A stretch of DNA of 64,000 nt from Hybos culiciformis (taxonomy: Eukaryota > Arthropoda > Insecta > Diptera > Hybotidae), in contig OZ023274.1 in NCBI GenBank assembly GCA_964007475.1, positions 89,985,213 to 90,049,212 on the forward strand, written 5' to 3'. This document shows, piece by piece, positions 42,436 to 54,950 of this stretch. The position numbers were made by a program, and so were the translations under genes. Numbering within the stretch: the stretch's first letter is position 1; each line of letters begins with the position of its first letter. Under the pieces are notes generated by a model, which did no database searches, was not told where the DNA came from, and saw only the letters and a program-made list of their open reading frames with translations.

Positions 42436-43038
42436 AATAATTCAGTAATTTTCAAAAAAAATTAAAGTTTCCTAGATAAAATATTAAAAAATAAAAATTT
42501 TCAGTTTACTTCACCAACTACTTAAAAAAATCATGTCTGTATAATCGATCACAAATATTCAAAAGATATTAAAAAACACAGACGTTAATTAAAAAATCAA
42601 TAATTTGTGGACGTAGATCGGTAATTGTCCAAATTTGGTAATTTCTTAACTTCAATAAAAAGTTCATTTCTGGGTGGTAATGCGAAAAAGAAATTCCTGA
42701 CAATCTTCCAATTATTTGAACATAATAATATTTCATAACATAGACTCAAAACCTAGAGTCAACCTTTGAAATTTATAAAAAGTTCTCATATGGCATTTGT
42801 CGGAAAATGAAACGCAATAATACCACTCAAGATTAGAATAGGAGAAATAAAAATAAGAAATTTAACAAAAAAATAATAATTGAATAGAGATTTCAGAAAT
42901 TCATAAAGTTAATAATACAATTAATATATGAGGAATTTGATATTCAATTTATATCCATAAATAAAACCTCACAGAACCAAAAAATAAAAAATCTTCATGC
43001 AATTTAAATAAAAATAAATTGTATAACATTCATCTCTA

Positions 43039-43110
43039 GAATTGTAAATGATAGGTATCAAGTAAATCATTCTGATGAGTCCTAAGCTTGATACCAGGAC
43101 GAAACAATTC
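43039..43110 (+). ncRNA. hammerhead ribozyme, type III, copy 2
   Basis: Identical to copy 1, 675 bp downstream. Predicted cleavage is after 43046, so a transcript cut at copies 1 and 2 releases a 675-nt RNA (42372-43046) with 5'-OH and 2',3'-cyclic phosphate ends, the form that RtcB-type ligases can circularise. Confidence 0.9.
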
Positions 43111-43713
43111 AATAATTCAGTAATTTTCAAAAAAAATTAAAGTTTCCTAGATAAAATATTAAAAAATAAAAATTTTCAGTTTACTTCACCAACTACTTAA
43201 AAAAATCATGTCTGTATAATCGATCACAAATATTCAAAAGATATTAAAAAACACAGACGTTAATTAAAAAATCAATAATTTGTGGACGTAGATCGGTAAT
43301 TGTCCAAATTTGGTAATTTCTTAACTTCAATAAAAAGTTCATTTCTGGGTGGTAATGCGAAAAAGAAATTCCTGACAATCTTCCAATTATTTGAACATAA
43401 TAATATTTCATAACATAGACTCAAAACCTAGAGTCAACCTTTGAAATTTATAAAAAGTTCTCATATGGCATTTGTCGGAAAATGAAACGCAATAATACCA
43501 CTCAAGATTAGAATAGGAGAAATAAAAATAAGAAATTTAACAAAAAAATAATAATTGAATAGAGATTTCAGAAATTCATAAAGTTAATAATACAATTAAT
43601 ATATGAGGAATTTGATATTCAATTTATATCCATAAATAAAACCTCACAGAACCAAAAAATAAAAAATCTTCATGCAATTTAAATAAAAATAAATTGTATA
43701 ACATTCATCTCTA

Positions 43714-43785
43714 GAATTGTAAATGATAGGTATCAAGTAAATCATTCTGATGAGTCCTAAGCTTGATACCAGGACGAAACAATTC
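43714..43785 (+). ncRNA. hammerhead ribozyme, type III, copy 3
   Basis: Identical to copies 1 and 2, in the truncated third unit. Predicted cleavage is after 43721, releasing a second 675-nt monomer (43047-43721). The array ends 193 nt further on. Confidence 0.9.
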
Positions 43786-43928
43786 AATAATTCAGTAATT
43801 TTCAAAAAAAATTAAAGTTTCCTAGATAAAATATTAAAAAATAAAAATTTTCAGTTTACTTCACCAACTACTTAAAAAAATCATGTCTGTATAATCGATC
43901 ACAAATATTCAAAAAATAATATAATTTT

Positions 43929-46900
43929 GATAAACGAATCTAAGAATAGTATGTCGTTGGTAGCTCTCAAAATATAATTTCATTGGATTAGTTGATGAAA
44001 CAAAATTATGAATTTATGTATAGTTATTTATTATAAAACTAATTTATAAAAGTTAAAGTTTCTTTCTAACAAAGAATAAGAAGAGTCTTCTTGTTACAAT
44101 AATGTCAGTGTAAAAATAAATTTTTTCAGATTTTCGGTTTGAATTTCAGTTTTTCAAAAAGTCTTAGAACTGAAAATGATTATTATTTTGGTCTACTGAG
44201 ATAACATGTCAAACTCTTTTACACAATTTCAAATCTTAATATTTTTACCAGAATTAATTTTTATCTCAAGATTACAAAAAAAAATTTAATTTTAATAAGT
44301 TCTAAAAATATATAATAATCAATATTATGCATATTGTGTCAAAATTTATTAATATACTTTTTAGTATGTGTCGTGTTTGTTATTTATTTATTTTATTTTG
44401 AATTTGAATAACAAATTTATTTTTTGTTTATGTTTACATAGTGTACAAACACACAAAGTAAAATATTGTTTAAACAAAATTTGAACTATATAAAATAAAC
44501 TTTTATCAATTAATTAAGTATCAATTTCAATATGAGATATTTTAATTGTTACATTTTTCTGTTTATAAACAATATATATACCTGATATAAAATATTGTTA
44601 TTTGATAAATAAAATATACTTATTGTCGATTTAATTAATGTTATATTCATAAAACTTAAATGGAAACTTAAAAAAAAATAGGTACACTGTATAAGTTCTA
44701 ATGCTGAATATTTCTTGGCACAAAATATGCATTTTTAGCGTAGTTAGAATAATAATATAAAAATTTGCATACTTTAATTTTAAGTTTTCATTCCAAAAAA
44801 CAAACAAAAAAGTATCTGATGTTAGATTATTCAACTTTTATCTCTTAAGTTTTATGTTTTTAATAATTTTAAAAATAATTAAATTATTGCTAAAATGATA
44901 TCATGGGTTGGACGAAAAAAAAAACAAAACATTTTACAAATCAAATTCTTATGTGTTACAATTTTTTTTTTTGTTGAATGAAAATAGTTGAACGCCTCCT
45001 CAATAATTCCAGTCACGCATTTTCTTACAAATATTGTATCAATGTTATTAATACTTTATTTATCATAAATTTTTTTAAAATCAAATTGCCACTAAAATCG
45101 AAATTAGTTTTATATTTGTCACATTATAATTTAAAAAAACTTAAATACATATACATTAGATAAAACCAGAAATATTCAAGGTATCCCTCGCACATTATTC
45201 TTATTTATATTCAAAATACGTTAATTTAATACAAAACAAATATTTTCTTTTACAACAAAAAAAAGATCTTAATTTTAAAATTTTTTAAATAGTTTTATCA
45301 AAAATTTTTTTTTAAATATGTGATTCTAAGTTTCTAGCATACTCAATGCAGATATACGCTGCTTATTAAAAGTCATTAAACGTTTTAAGTTTTACCCTAA
45401 AAAGTAAAAAAGAAAATTTATGGTCAATTAAAGCATGGAAACTTCATTGCAAATCGAAATTTCTTTTTTTATGCATTTGAGAAAATGTCACGATTTTTTA
45501 TGAAAGATGACGTTGTTTTGCAACAAAATGGAATTGATTTCACTTTTAAGATAAAACTGTATAAATAATATTCTTTTAATCTTAGAAGAATGATGTAATT
45601 TTTAAGTAATTATTGTTTCACTTAGAGATTAAACTTATCTTAGAATTTCTTTAGTTGTTATATTATGAATAATACTTATACGTTTTTTAATAAATCTATC
45701 ATTTAATATTAAATAATTCACATCGTAATATTGGACTGTATATTTATCTTCTTTGTGAATAAACTATTTTTATAAATTCAAAAGTTTGGAACAATTTTTC
45801 AACTATTATTTGAGTTGTTTATCATTAAAAAAGTGGAATATACGTCGTAAATTTGATACTTAGCTCATTTTTAAGATTCCAATCAAGAATTGATCTCTAC
45901 CCAAATGAAAGTTTTAATCAAAAAACAGTTTTAGGCTTTAGTTCTATTATAAATTTGTTTAAAAGTTTGTTTTGTTTTAATATATTCTGAATTAATTTAA
46001 CTTTTAAAAAACTCGTAAAATATAAACATTGTGGATTTGTAAATGTTTGGCGTGCTTGACTAAAGTATTTTTTGGCTTAATTAAAGTTAAAAATCAAACA
46101 GAAAATTAAATTATTATAATAATCCTTTTTTTTCTTCAATTTTGATTGAAAATTACAAATAAAAATTTGAATTTCTCTTCGATAAGAGATATATAATTTA
46201 CTATTCGAAAGTTTTTAATGTTAAAGGGAAGAATTTATAAGTTTTCAAATATTTGAATTAGACATACATTTAGTACTGAAAGATTAAAGTACTAAATTTA
46301 AAATTGTATACATAAAAATGTGCATGCGAGAATTAAAATATATATAGCTGATGAAGATGATTGGATCGAAACATTAGTTTTAAAGGTTAAGGTTTCTTAA
46401 TTATTATTTCCTAAATTATAGTGAATATAAATAAATTTTCATAAATTTCATAAGATTTAAAAATCTTTTTCATCAATATAATATAAATAAAAATTCGTGA
46501 TCCTAAGAACAATTAATATTATTATTGAAAGTTCATTAAATGTTTTATTGTACTATACTTATAGTACACCTCTATAATTTCCCAGGTCATGGTTGGTTGA
46601 TTGCTTGGTTGTTCAATTCAATTATAGGAATAAGTATTTTAATTGCAATTAAAATTTATGTAAATTAATTGTGTAATTCAGAGACGTTCTCCAACAACTC
46701 GATATATTATTCAATTCATATTAATTTTTCATATTTCAAAAATAAAAAGTAAGTTACTCAAATCTCATCATATTTATTTTAAAATCATTAATGAACATAA
46801 TAAATTTAAATTTCTAATCAATATTTATATAATACGAAAATATAATTTTTTTATCTTAAATCTGTTGTTCTTATATAGTTATATAGCTTAAGTTACTTCA

Positions 46901-49900
46901 AGTTTTCAAATTTAAAGCGTAAATAATTTACAAATCATTTAAAAATCTTAAACTTATATTCTAATAAACATAATTAATTCAAAGAATTATAAATGTCTTT
47001 CAAAATAAACGACGACGCACCCCTAATAAACCTCTTTTTTGCTTGATTTTATTAAAAATAATAATAATTTTAAAATTTTTTAAATTTTAACGAAATCAAG
47101 AATTATATTTCAAAAATAAATTTCTTTAAAAAGTTATAAAATTAAAATTTATGTTATTCAATGTTTTAAAAATTAAAAATTTTCTGACTGAGAGCAGTCA
47201 CATCAACGGTATGTAAATATTTTTTTTTTTGTTTGAAAACTGTTGTTGATGTTTATTTTAGATATGATTTCATATGAAATTTTTTTAAGAAATCTTATAA
47301 ATGCCTCCAAGGTTTTTTTTTTTTCAATAAAAACAAATATTTAACATTCAATTTAAGATTCACCTGTTAAGTCTTCTTTTATTTTTATTTTGCGTTATTT
47401 TGAAAAGTAAACATAAAGTATTGGAGTTGGTAATACTTGGAACTTTGATGTGTGTTTTTAAAGAGAAAAAAAAAAATAAACCAAATTTTATGGTTATGGA
47501 CAACTATAAAATGTTAATTAGATATTAAATCCATATAGTAATAAAATATTTAAATTACTTATTTGGTTTTCTAATTCCAACAAAACTTTATGTTAAATAA
47601 TACCACAAGAATGTTTTTAGAAACATATTTTAAGTGACATAGGATAGACAAAAATGTTTCTTTTTTTTTAAATATAATGTATACCTATAACTTTACCATT
47701 ACAGTTTTGTTCCATGGTAAAAATACAAGAAATATGTTTGGTTGGGTTAATCTAAAATTCAAACTTAAATGATTTTGGTAAAAAAATATTATTCTGAAAA
47801 AAGATTCTGCGCGACAACGACAACTCTTTTGACAATACTGAATTATTATAATACTAAAAATAGATATACATTGTTTATTTAAGAAATTTGTTGGAAATCT
47901 GAATCACTTTTTTGAAACATTTTGAGTTAATTATGCATAAAGTGTTGATTTAAAAATTATTGATTATAGTATTTATGATAAGTCAAGTTGAGAACAATAA
48001 AGATCCGGAAATGGGCCAAATAACTTCTGGCATAATTATATTCATATATATTAGAGTTTAAATATTGACATAAATTTCCAGATTATATTCTTATATATTA
48101 GAAAAATTTAAGAAAAACCTTCATGTTAATTTACCTAAAATACCTTGATTAATGAAACATGACCGTAGAGAAGAAAAAAAAATTTTTCAAGCTTTTAATT
48201 TACACAATTTTTTTTTTTTTATATAAGTATTTTTATTTATTAATCATTCTTAAACTATTTAGTGTGAATATTAAGAAGAAAAAAAATAAAATTACGTGTA
48301 AAAAATTTTCAACTCCTACCAGTTTAGATCATTCAATTTTTAGTTGGCTTTTTATATTTTATATAATAAACAATTTTTTTTTTTGTCAGAAAACTTGATT
48401 TTTAACAAAAACAAAATAAAAATATCAAAAAAAACTAAAAAGAAAACTTTAAAATATGACTTACATTTTTTTTTCTCAATTAAAGTCAGCTTTTAGTTCA
48501 TTCGTGCGTGTAAATGTTGAAAACTATGAGATGTGCAACAAAATCAATTTCCAGGTGAATTTCGAAAAAAAAATATATACGTATATAATGCTCAGTTAAG
48601 ACTTAACGTATTCTTTAATAATTTCGAAAAAAAAAAAAAAATAACAAACCGATTCATACAAACATTACAAGTCCAAGGTTATAATTATTATATTTTTTTA
48701 TGTATATATTTTTAAAATATCTAATTTTTTTTATTACTATTATTTTTATTCATGTGGTTGTTTTAATTATTATTATTTTTTTTTTATTTTTTAAATCACA
48801 TCATAAATGTTAATATTTGTCCATGATGTGATTTATCGGAATTATTTTCTTATTATTTTGTTTCAATCAAAAAATATCTATCTGTGTTTTTTTGCAATTT
48901 GGGTATTTTAATTATATTTTTATTTAATTTTTTGTATAGGAATTATTTTTTCATATATATTCATTCATTTTTGTTTTTATCTAATCAGTATATTTAGTGA
49001 AAAATATTAATACGTTAAAAGTTTATCTAAAATATTTTTGTAAAGTGCGAACTGATAACACCTTCGCAAAATATTAAATACCTACATAATACGATTAACA
49101 AAAGTCGCTAATGAATTTAATGGGTTTATATTTAGATTACAGTGAAAATGATTTTTTTGTTTTCTGGAAGTTAATAAAATAAACATTATTATAGGTATTA
49201 TATACGAAACTTTATCTCTAAAGAATTTCCCTTTTTAGTGTCTTAACGATAATTATTATATTACGGTTTTATAATTTTCTAAAATTAATATATTCTCTTG
49301 CACATTTCTAATAAATTTTAAAGGTGTGTAAATTATTTTGGAATATATGAACCATTCGAATATCCGATTGAAATCTGTATTTTCGTTAATAAGATAAAAG
49401 AATGCGGCCAACACGGAATGAGGTATTATTTTGAAATATAATATTAAAATGAGAAAATAATGCATTTGGTACTTGTTGTCGTTGTAAAGGCAATTAATTT
49501 ATTATTAAACATAATATGTCTTACATGCTACACATATAAAATATAATGATGTTTTTATAAATCACTGATACTAAGATTCTACTGTGTAATAATTACATAA
49601 TAATATAAAATACTACAATTGAGTAGGTTTTATGTACAAAATTATGCTTAAAAGTAGAATTGTTCATATATGGATGGTTGATTCGTACATTGACATTATT
49701 TTTGCAAAATTATTATAATAATTGTGAATTATTTTCATGAAACTTATAATTATTATTTAAAAACGTAGGATTGCAATTTCATTCATAAAAATATTAATTT
49801 CTGTTAAGACAAAAATCTATAAATACTTATATAAATAATATTTTCTTTTCACTAGACTGCACTCTAATTAATTTTTATTTTTAATTTTTTTTTTTTGTTT

Positions 49901-52101
49901 TTATCGTATTTACACATATGTTTAAGACAGCTTTGCGTGCCAATTTTATGTAATAAAATTTCGCTAAGATTTATAATAATTTATTATATTGTAAAATATT
50001 TTCAATATTAAATTAGCAATCAGAAGGTTTTAAAAATGCCAGTAAGAATCATAATATTAAAACTTTGACTCAACTCTGTCTATAAGTTTGTCACAATTTT
50101 AATCTACTTTGATGTGCTTTCATTAGGAACAATATTTAAAATTCAAATTTAACATAAATTTTTTCAAACTAACTTAATGAACATACATGAATCTAAGATT
50201 TTATAGGATTTATAATGTTTTCTGTTAACATTCTAAATTACGAATAGTATATCAGTAAAATATTGTTTAAAATTTCATTTTCGAAGTAACATAAAATTGA
50301 ATCTAAAAATCGATCAATTTTTCTGTAAAGAGTTCTCTTAAAAAACATTCTAGTTAGAAGCAATATCTTGTAGATAGTCCGATATGGCCAGATCTTTGAC
50401 CGAAGTGTTTGACCGAATTCCCCATCAGATTTGTGAAGATTTGTATCACATTTTATACAAATATTCCAGTTTGAATATCTTTCAAGTGTTAAATGGTAAA
50501 ACATTATATCTAGATTCTTGATCAAGAAACTTGTCAATCAAGAATCAACTGATGCGTAGGCAAATATTTATAAATTTTCAATTTATAAATTAACTTTAAT
50601 TATATTCACTGGAAAAATTTCTTACAAATTTTCACTATAAAAAAATCTTTAAAAATTCACAAAAAAACAAAAGTATTTAATATTATTATTTTAATAAATT
50701 TATGATTTCTTTTCTGCACTTTTTTTTTTATATATATATACATATATTTTCTTAATAAATCCACCTACTGTACACCTTTTGCAGCAGCAGTTTAAATTAT
50801 GAACAAAAAATATAAATCTGGTTTTTATATTTTTCTTTTAAATACAAAAAAAAAACAAAGAAAAAAGTGCATTGACAATTTATTTTGAAAGAAGAAAAAA
50901 GAGAAGTCCAGAACCAAAACAAAATATTATTATACTTCTTTTTTTTTTAATATATGTATATAAATAACATATAAAATTCGAATATGTGTGTTTAACTGTT
51001 CACGCACTGTTTACTACTGAAATCGAAAAATCTTACTGAAATGGATTAGTTGTAGTTGTTTTACTGCATAAGAAAAAAAAATAAAAAATAAAAAAATTAG
51101 CACAACATAAGAAGATAAAATGCTATTTTTGGTAGGTGAGTGTGGGTATACAACATTATAAAATGCATTTTATTATAAATTTATCTTAAATAACATCTTA
51201 GTAGAACAAAGTAAATTTTAACTGTCATATTTTGTGAGTAAATAGTATGTTAGATGAAAATATTATATATCTTTAAGAAAACATAATTTTTTTTTTTCTA
51301 ATCTGTAATACGGCACAAAATTTAGTAATTACTTAACTTATATGTCAGAAACTATGCTTTTTAGTTTGTTAAAAATTTTGTGTAGGGTAGTGATCGTCAA
51401 TTATTTTCTAAAATATGGTAAAAATATGAACAGCATACTAATACTGCACACAATTTACATACTATACATATATACATAAAACTAAAAAAAAATCTTCTAA
51501 CGAATCAAAGTTTGTTCTCAACTCATTCATTAAAAAATTACAGAATAAATTTTCATTTAAATTTTATAATTTAAAAATTGTCATTTGTTACAGATACTCA
51601 ATGATGGCTACAACATTTTTAAAGAGAAGAAATTTTTTTTTCGAAACATTATTCCCAAAAATACAAAAAAAGAAAGAAACAAAAAAAAAAAATTAAAATA
51701 TCTTATTTTAAGATGCAAAATATTATAATCTTTAAGAGGTAAAAATATAATTTTTAGTAAGAAGTTAATTTAAAAAAAAAATCTATTTTTGTTGTTGAGA
51801 TTTCAAATGAATCCAATCCAGAAAAAAATTTCTGATGACAGAAGTTTTAGTTTTATTAAAAATAATTAAAAAGAAAAAATATATATATTTATATATTTAC
51901 TCTTGTTGCGGCTCTTGAACTGTATAATAATTTTTGAGTAGTTCACAACATTTTCAATGTACAAACATTATGAGAATTCTGATATCTTTCATATTTATAG
52001 CTACATAAATCATCAAATTTAATTAAAAATATTTAAACTTTAAAGATATATTCAAATTAATTAGATAAACCATTTCTTTAAGTAGAGTGAACTAAGTAAT
52101 A
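43929..52101. other. AT-rich non-coding stretch
   Basis: About 8 kb without a recognised gene. Small perfect hairpins include TAAATCACATCAT (48792-48804) against its complement (48823-48835) and GATTCTTGAT (50513-50522) against ATCAAGAATC (50537-50546). Open frames such as 50238-50537 (minus) have chance-like composition. If Kank has a distant leader exon it could lie here, but I could not find it. Confidence 0.4.
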
Positions 52102-52239
52102 ATGGGTAGAATTAGTCTTGGGGTTATTTTAGTCTGCAGGCATTACATTTATACCCTTGCTCATTGTACAGCTGTCCAGGACGATAGAGAAATTTTAGAA
52201 CGAAAGCCTACATTGCTTGCTTGGAGTTTTCAAAAATAA
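52102..52239 (+). CDS. possible small ORF (45 aa), unrecognised
   Basis: ATG at 52102 to TAA at 52237-52239. The segment is clearly less AT-rich than the DNA on either side, and the translation has balanced composition (Cys, His, Trp, Pro, acidic and basic residues; for example MGRISLGVILVCRHYIYTL) rather than Lys/Asn/Phe/Ile strings. No Kozak, splice or domain evidence supports it. It may be an exon fragment, a degraded transposon piece or chance. I do not recognise a family. Confidence 0.18.
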   Translation: MGRISLGVILVCRHYIYTLAHCTAVQDDREILERKPTLLAWSFQK

Positions 52240-53187
52240 ATTAATTTTCCATATTCGCTTTTATTTTATTATACATATTTTTGAGTTAAAAAATAATTTT
52301 TCTTTAGAGCTATAAATTGCCATATTTTTTTGTGAATTGTGCTCATAAAAATTAATTTTATAACATTATAAATAATTTTACATTTTTTTACACACCTTTG
52401 TACATTATTTTATCTCAAATGTTATATTAGATTTGTAATCCATAAATCCATAAAGGTGTTACGTTCTGATTTCAATAAAGATATTAAATAATATACATAT
52501 ATAAAAAATATTTATTTAAAAAAAAATGAGAGAAATTTTAACAATTTCGGAAATACTATAAATCTTGCTGGGAAAAATAAAATTACTTGTATTCTTATAT
52601 ATTACAAAATACTATGCTTAATGTTATAAAATATAGTTTTTCATAATGGCTATTACATAAATATGTTGAAAGATTTGTTTCACTTGATTGATTCGGTCAC
52701 ACTTGATTGAAATTTTTATAACACTTCAATATAAATTTCAATTGTGTGCATATATAATATAGTTATTTGAAAAAATATTTTTGGACAATTTATTAATATT
52801 TTTTTGAAATGTTTGGAAATTAGAATCCAACAATAGTTAAAATAAGAGAAATTTCTCAAAATTTGGCACAAAATTAAATCTTGTAGAGCCCATCAAATAA
52901 TATGCACAACAAGGATTAGGATGAAAAAAATTGTAATAAAACATACTTGATATCATATATAGGTAATTCATATTTATTTTATCTTTATCTCTTTTATAGT
53001 CACCGTATCCGTAGAGCGTATACAATACTATTAAGTAAAATAAAATCCAATTTTTAAAACATTAAGGAACTTTTTATTTTTCCCACATTTCCATGATGGA
53101 AAATAACAAGATAATAAATTTTTTTTTGCTATACACCATACACATACTAAACAAAGTTCTACATTTCAAATTTCTCTTATTAATATT
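52240..53187. other. AT-rich non-coding stretch
   Basis: Nothing was recognised on either strand. Confidence 0.4.
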
Positions 53188-53245
53188 TTGAATTAGTTTC
53201 AAATGTTCTTAGAATCTTGAATTAGTTTCAAATTTTCTTAGAATC
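53188..53245. repeat. 29-bp direct tandem duplication
   Basis: TTGAATTAGTTTCAAATGTT at 53188 repeats at 53217 with a single difference (ATGTT/ATTTT), and both copies end CTTAGAATC. This is a simple local duplication. Confidence 0.8.
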
Positions 53246-54909
53246 AGAATAATATTAATTATGATTTATTATATCTTATGTCTCCTTGAATATAGCTTCA
53301 ACGATCTCAAAACTTGTTAAATAATTTGTTTAATTTTTTTCACACTAATTAAGTTATTTTTCTACAACAAAATAACTATAATTATTATTAATATTATTAT
53401 TTATTATTATTATAAAAAAAAATAATAATAAAAGAAGTATTTATTTATTTTTTTATATTTTGTTTTTAATATCCTACTATCCATACTAATTTTGGAAAAT
53501 TTTAATACACAATGTTACATTAATTTTTTCGCAATAAAATAATCACGAATTCACGACTTAGTTCATTATTTAAACTTCATTTTTAGAAGTTAAATTTATT
53601 ATTTCTCAAAATCAAAATACATATATGTATATAAAATAAAACTTTTTTTTTAACTTCCAAATCAAAGAAACAAATAAAAATGAATAAAAAAAAAAAACAA
53701 AAAAAATTTTTAAATAAGAAAACAAACAAAAAAGAAAATATAAACAGAATAAGCTTCACGCTTAACTAAACTTAACAGTTCAACATCGAAAGTAAAACTA
53801 AAAAGGTGAAATAAAATCAACGATACAACCAAAAAACCACATACGACGATTTTTTTTTTCTAAGTATATAGATTTTTATAAATTTAATTTTTTCGAAATA
53901 AACTTTATCTCGTTTTTTTTCTTAGTTTTATTATTATTGTTTTTGTTTTTCTTCTTCTTAATGTAGCATGTCTGTGTTAGGTAAATATTATATGATGATG
54001 CGAAATAATTTATAGGAATACAAAAAAAAAAAACAATATTAAAATTATGAATGGAAAGCTTATCATGAATTGAATATTTATATTTTATGAAATAATTGAA
54101 ATTTAATATGAAAATAAATAAAATTTCTAATCATATTAAAATAATGATAATTAATACTGAAAACAAGATAAATAATTAAATTTTTAGACTAAACATAAAA
54201 TATGATAGAATAGATTAATATCTATCGATTTTGGAAAGAAAAATCGCGAACAATTTTAACGATAATTTTTATCTGTGGGTGAAGACTGACGGCCAACCAG
54301 CTAGATAAGCATAATTTAATCAATATACATATAAATATAGACACAATTTTTATTTTCTAATTTTGTTGAATTCAAATTAATATTAAATTTTTAATTATAA
54401 TTATCAGGATTATTTACTTAATTATTTACTACACATGTAAAATTCATAGATTTGTAAAATTGTAATATTTGTATTAGAAATATAAATATTAATAAATGTT
54501 GTTCGTAAGTTTGGTACGTTCTCATTTAAGTAAGAAAATTAATGATTAAAAAAGGTAAGAAACATTCACAAAATTAAGTTATGTCACTAGATAAATCAAA
54601 TTAAATAAATTAAAATTCAGAATGCAAAAAAAGATTTAAAATGTGCAAGTAGGAAATTAATATTGGAATATTTAATGATTTACAATGTTATTACTTTTCC
54701 TCGATGACAATCATAAAAACTTCATAATAACGTTCTGCGAGACAATTAAAACAAGACTTAATACATAAATGACTTAATGATTTGTTAAACTATCGAATAT
54801 AAATGTTTCGACAAAATGTATCGTCGTAGTTATGTTATACAAATATTTTAATTATAGTGCACTTTAATGGAAAGAAAAACAAAATTTTAATTTTCATTTA
54901 ATTTAATTT
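53246..54909. other. AT-rich region downstream of Ttc4
   Basis: No gene was recognised. The stretch ends at the probable polyadenylation signal of the minus-strand Ttc4 gene. Confidence 0.4.
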
Positions 54910-54915
54910 TTTATT
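54910..54915 (-). terminator. candidate polyadenylation signal of Ttc4
   Basis: TTTATT on the plus strand is AATAAA on the gene strand, 36 nt past the stop codon. In DNA this AT-rich the hexamer is common, so only its position supports it. Confidence 0.4.
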
Positions 54916-54950
54916 ATTAAATTTAAAAAGAAAATATTCTAATCTTATGA

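Larger units (their letters stand above)
42156..43914 (+). repeat. 675-bp tandem repeat, 2.6 copies
   Basis: The word GATTAGAATAGGAGAAAT occurs at 42156, 42831 and 43506, giving an exact 675-bp period. The third copy stops after ATATTCAAAA at 43914 and unrelated sequence begins. Copies agree at every position I compared, so the array is young or homogenised. Confidence 0.95.
41976..43928 (+). mobile_element. non-autonomous hammerhead-ribozyme retroelement (Penelope/retrozyme-like)
   Basis: Read directly: a 168-bp fragment (41988-42155) is the exact reverse complement of 42433-42600. It is followed by direct copies of a 675-bp unit at 42156-42830 and 42831-43505 and a 409-bp partial copy at 43506-43914. 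All copies appear identical. The 13-mer ATAATATAATTTT occurs at 41976-41988 and 43916-43928, exactly at the outer boundaries, as a target-site duplication would. Each copy contains a complete hammerhead ribozyme. There is no open frame in the unit. Direct tandem copies with an inverted 5' tail, a variable-length TSD and hammerheads are the hallmarks described for Penelope-like elements and their non-autonomous relatives (retrozymes). Assignment to that mobilisation route is inference. It lies about 0.9 kb 5' of the Kank start, on the opposite strand. Confidence 0.8.

Noticed and set aside
46345..46380. Second hammerhead-like string: CTGATGA followed 13 bases later by GAAAC
   Set aside because: The bases between the boxes do not form a stem II in register (A against C at the first pair), and no stem I partner exists upstream. 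It is only a partial match to the core.
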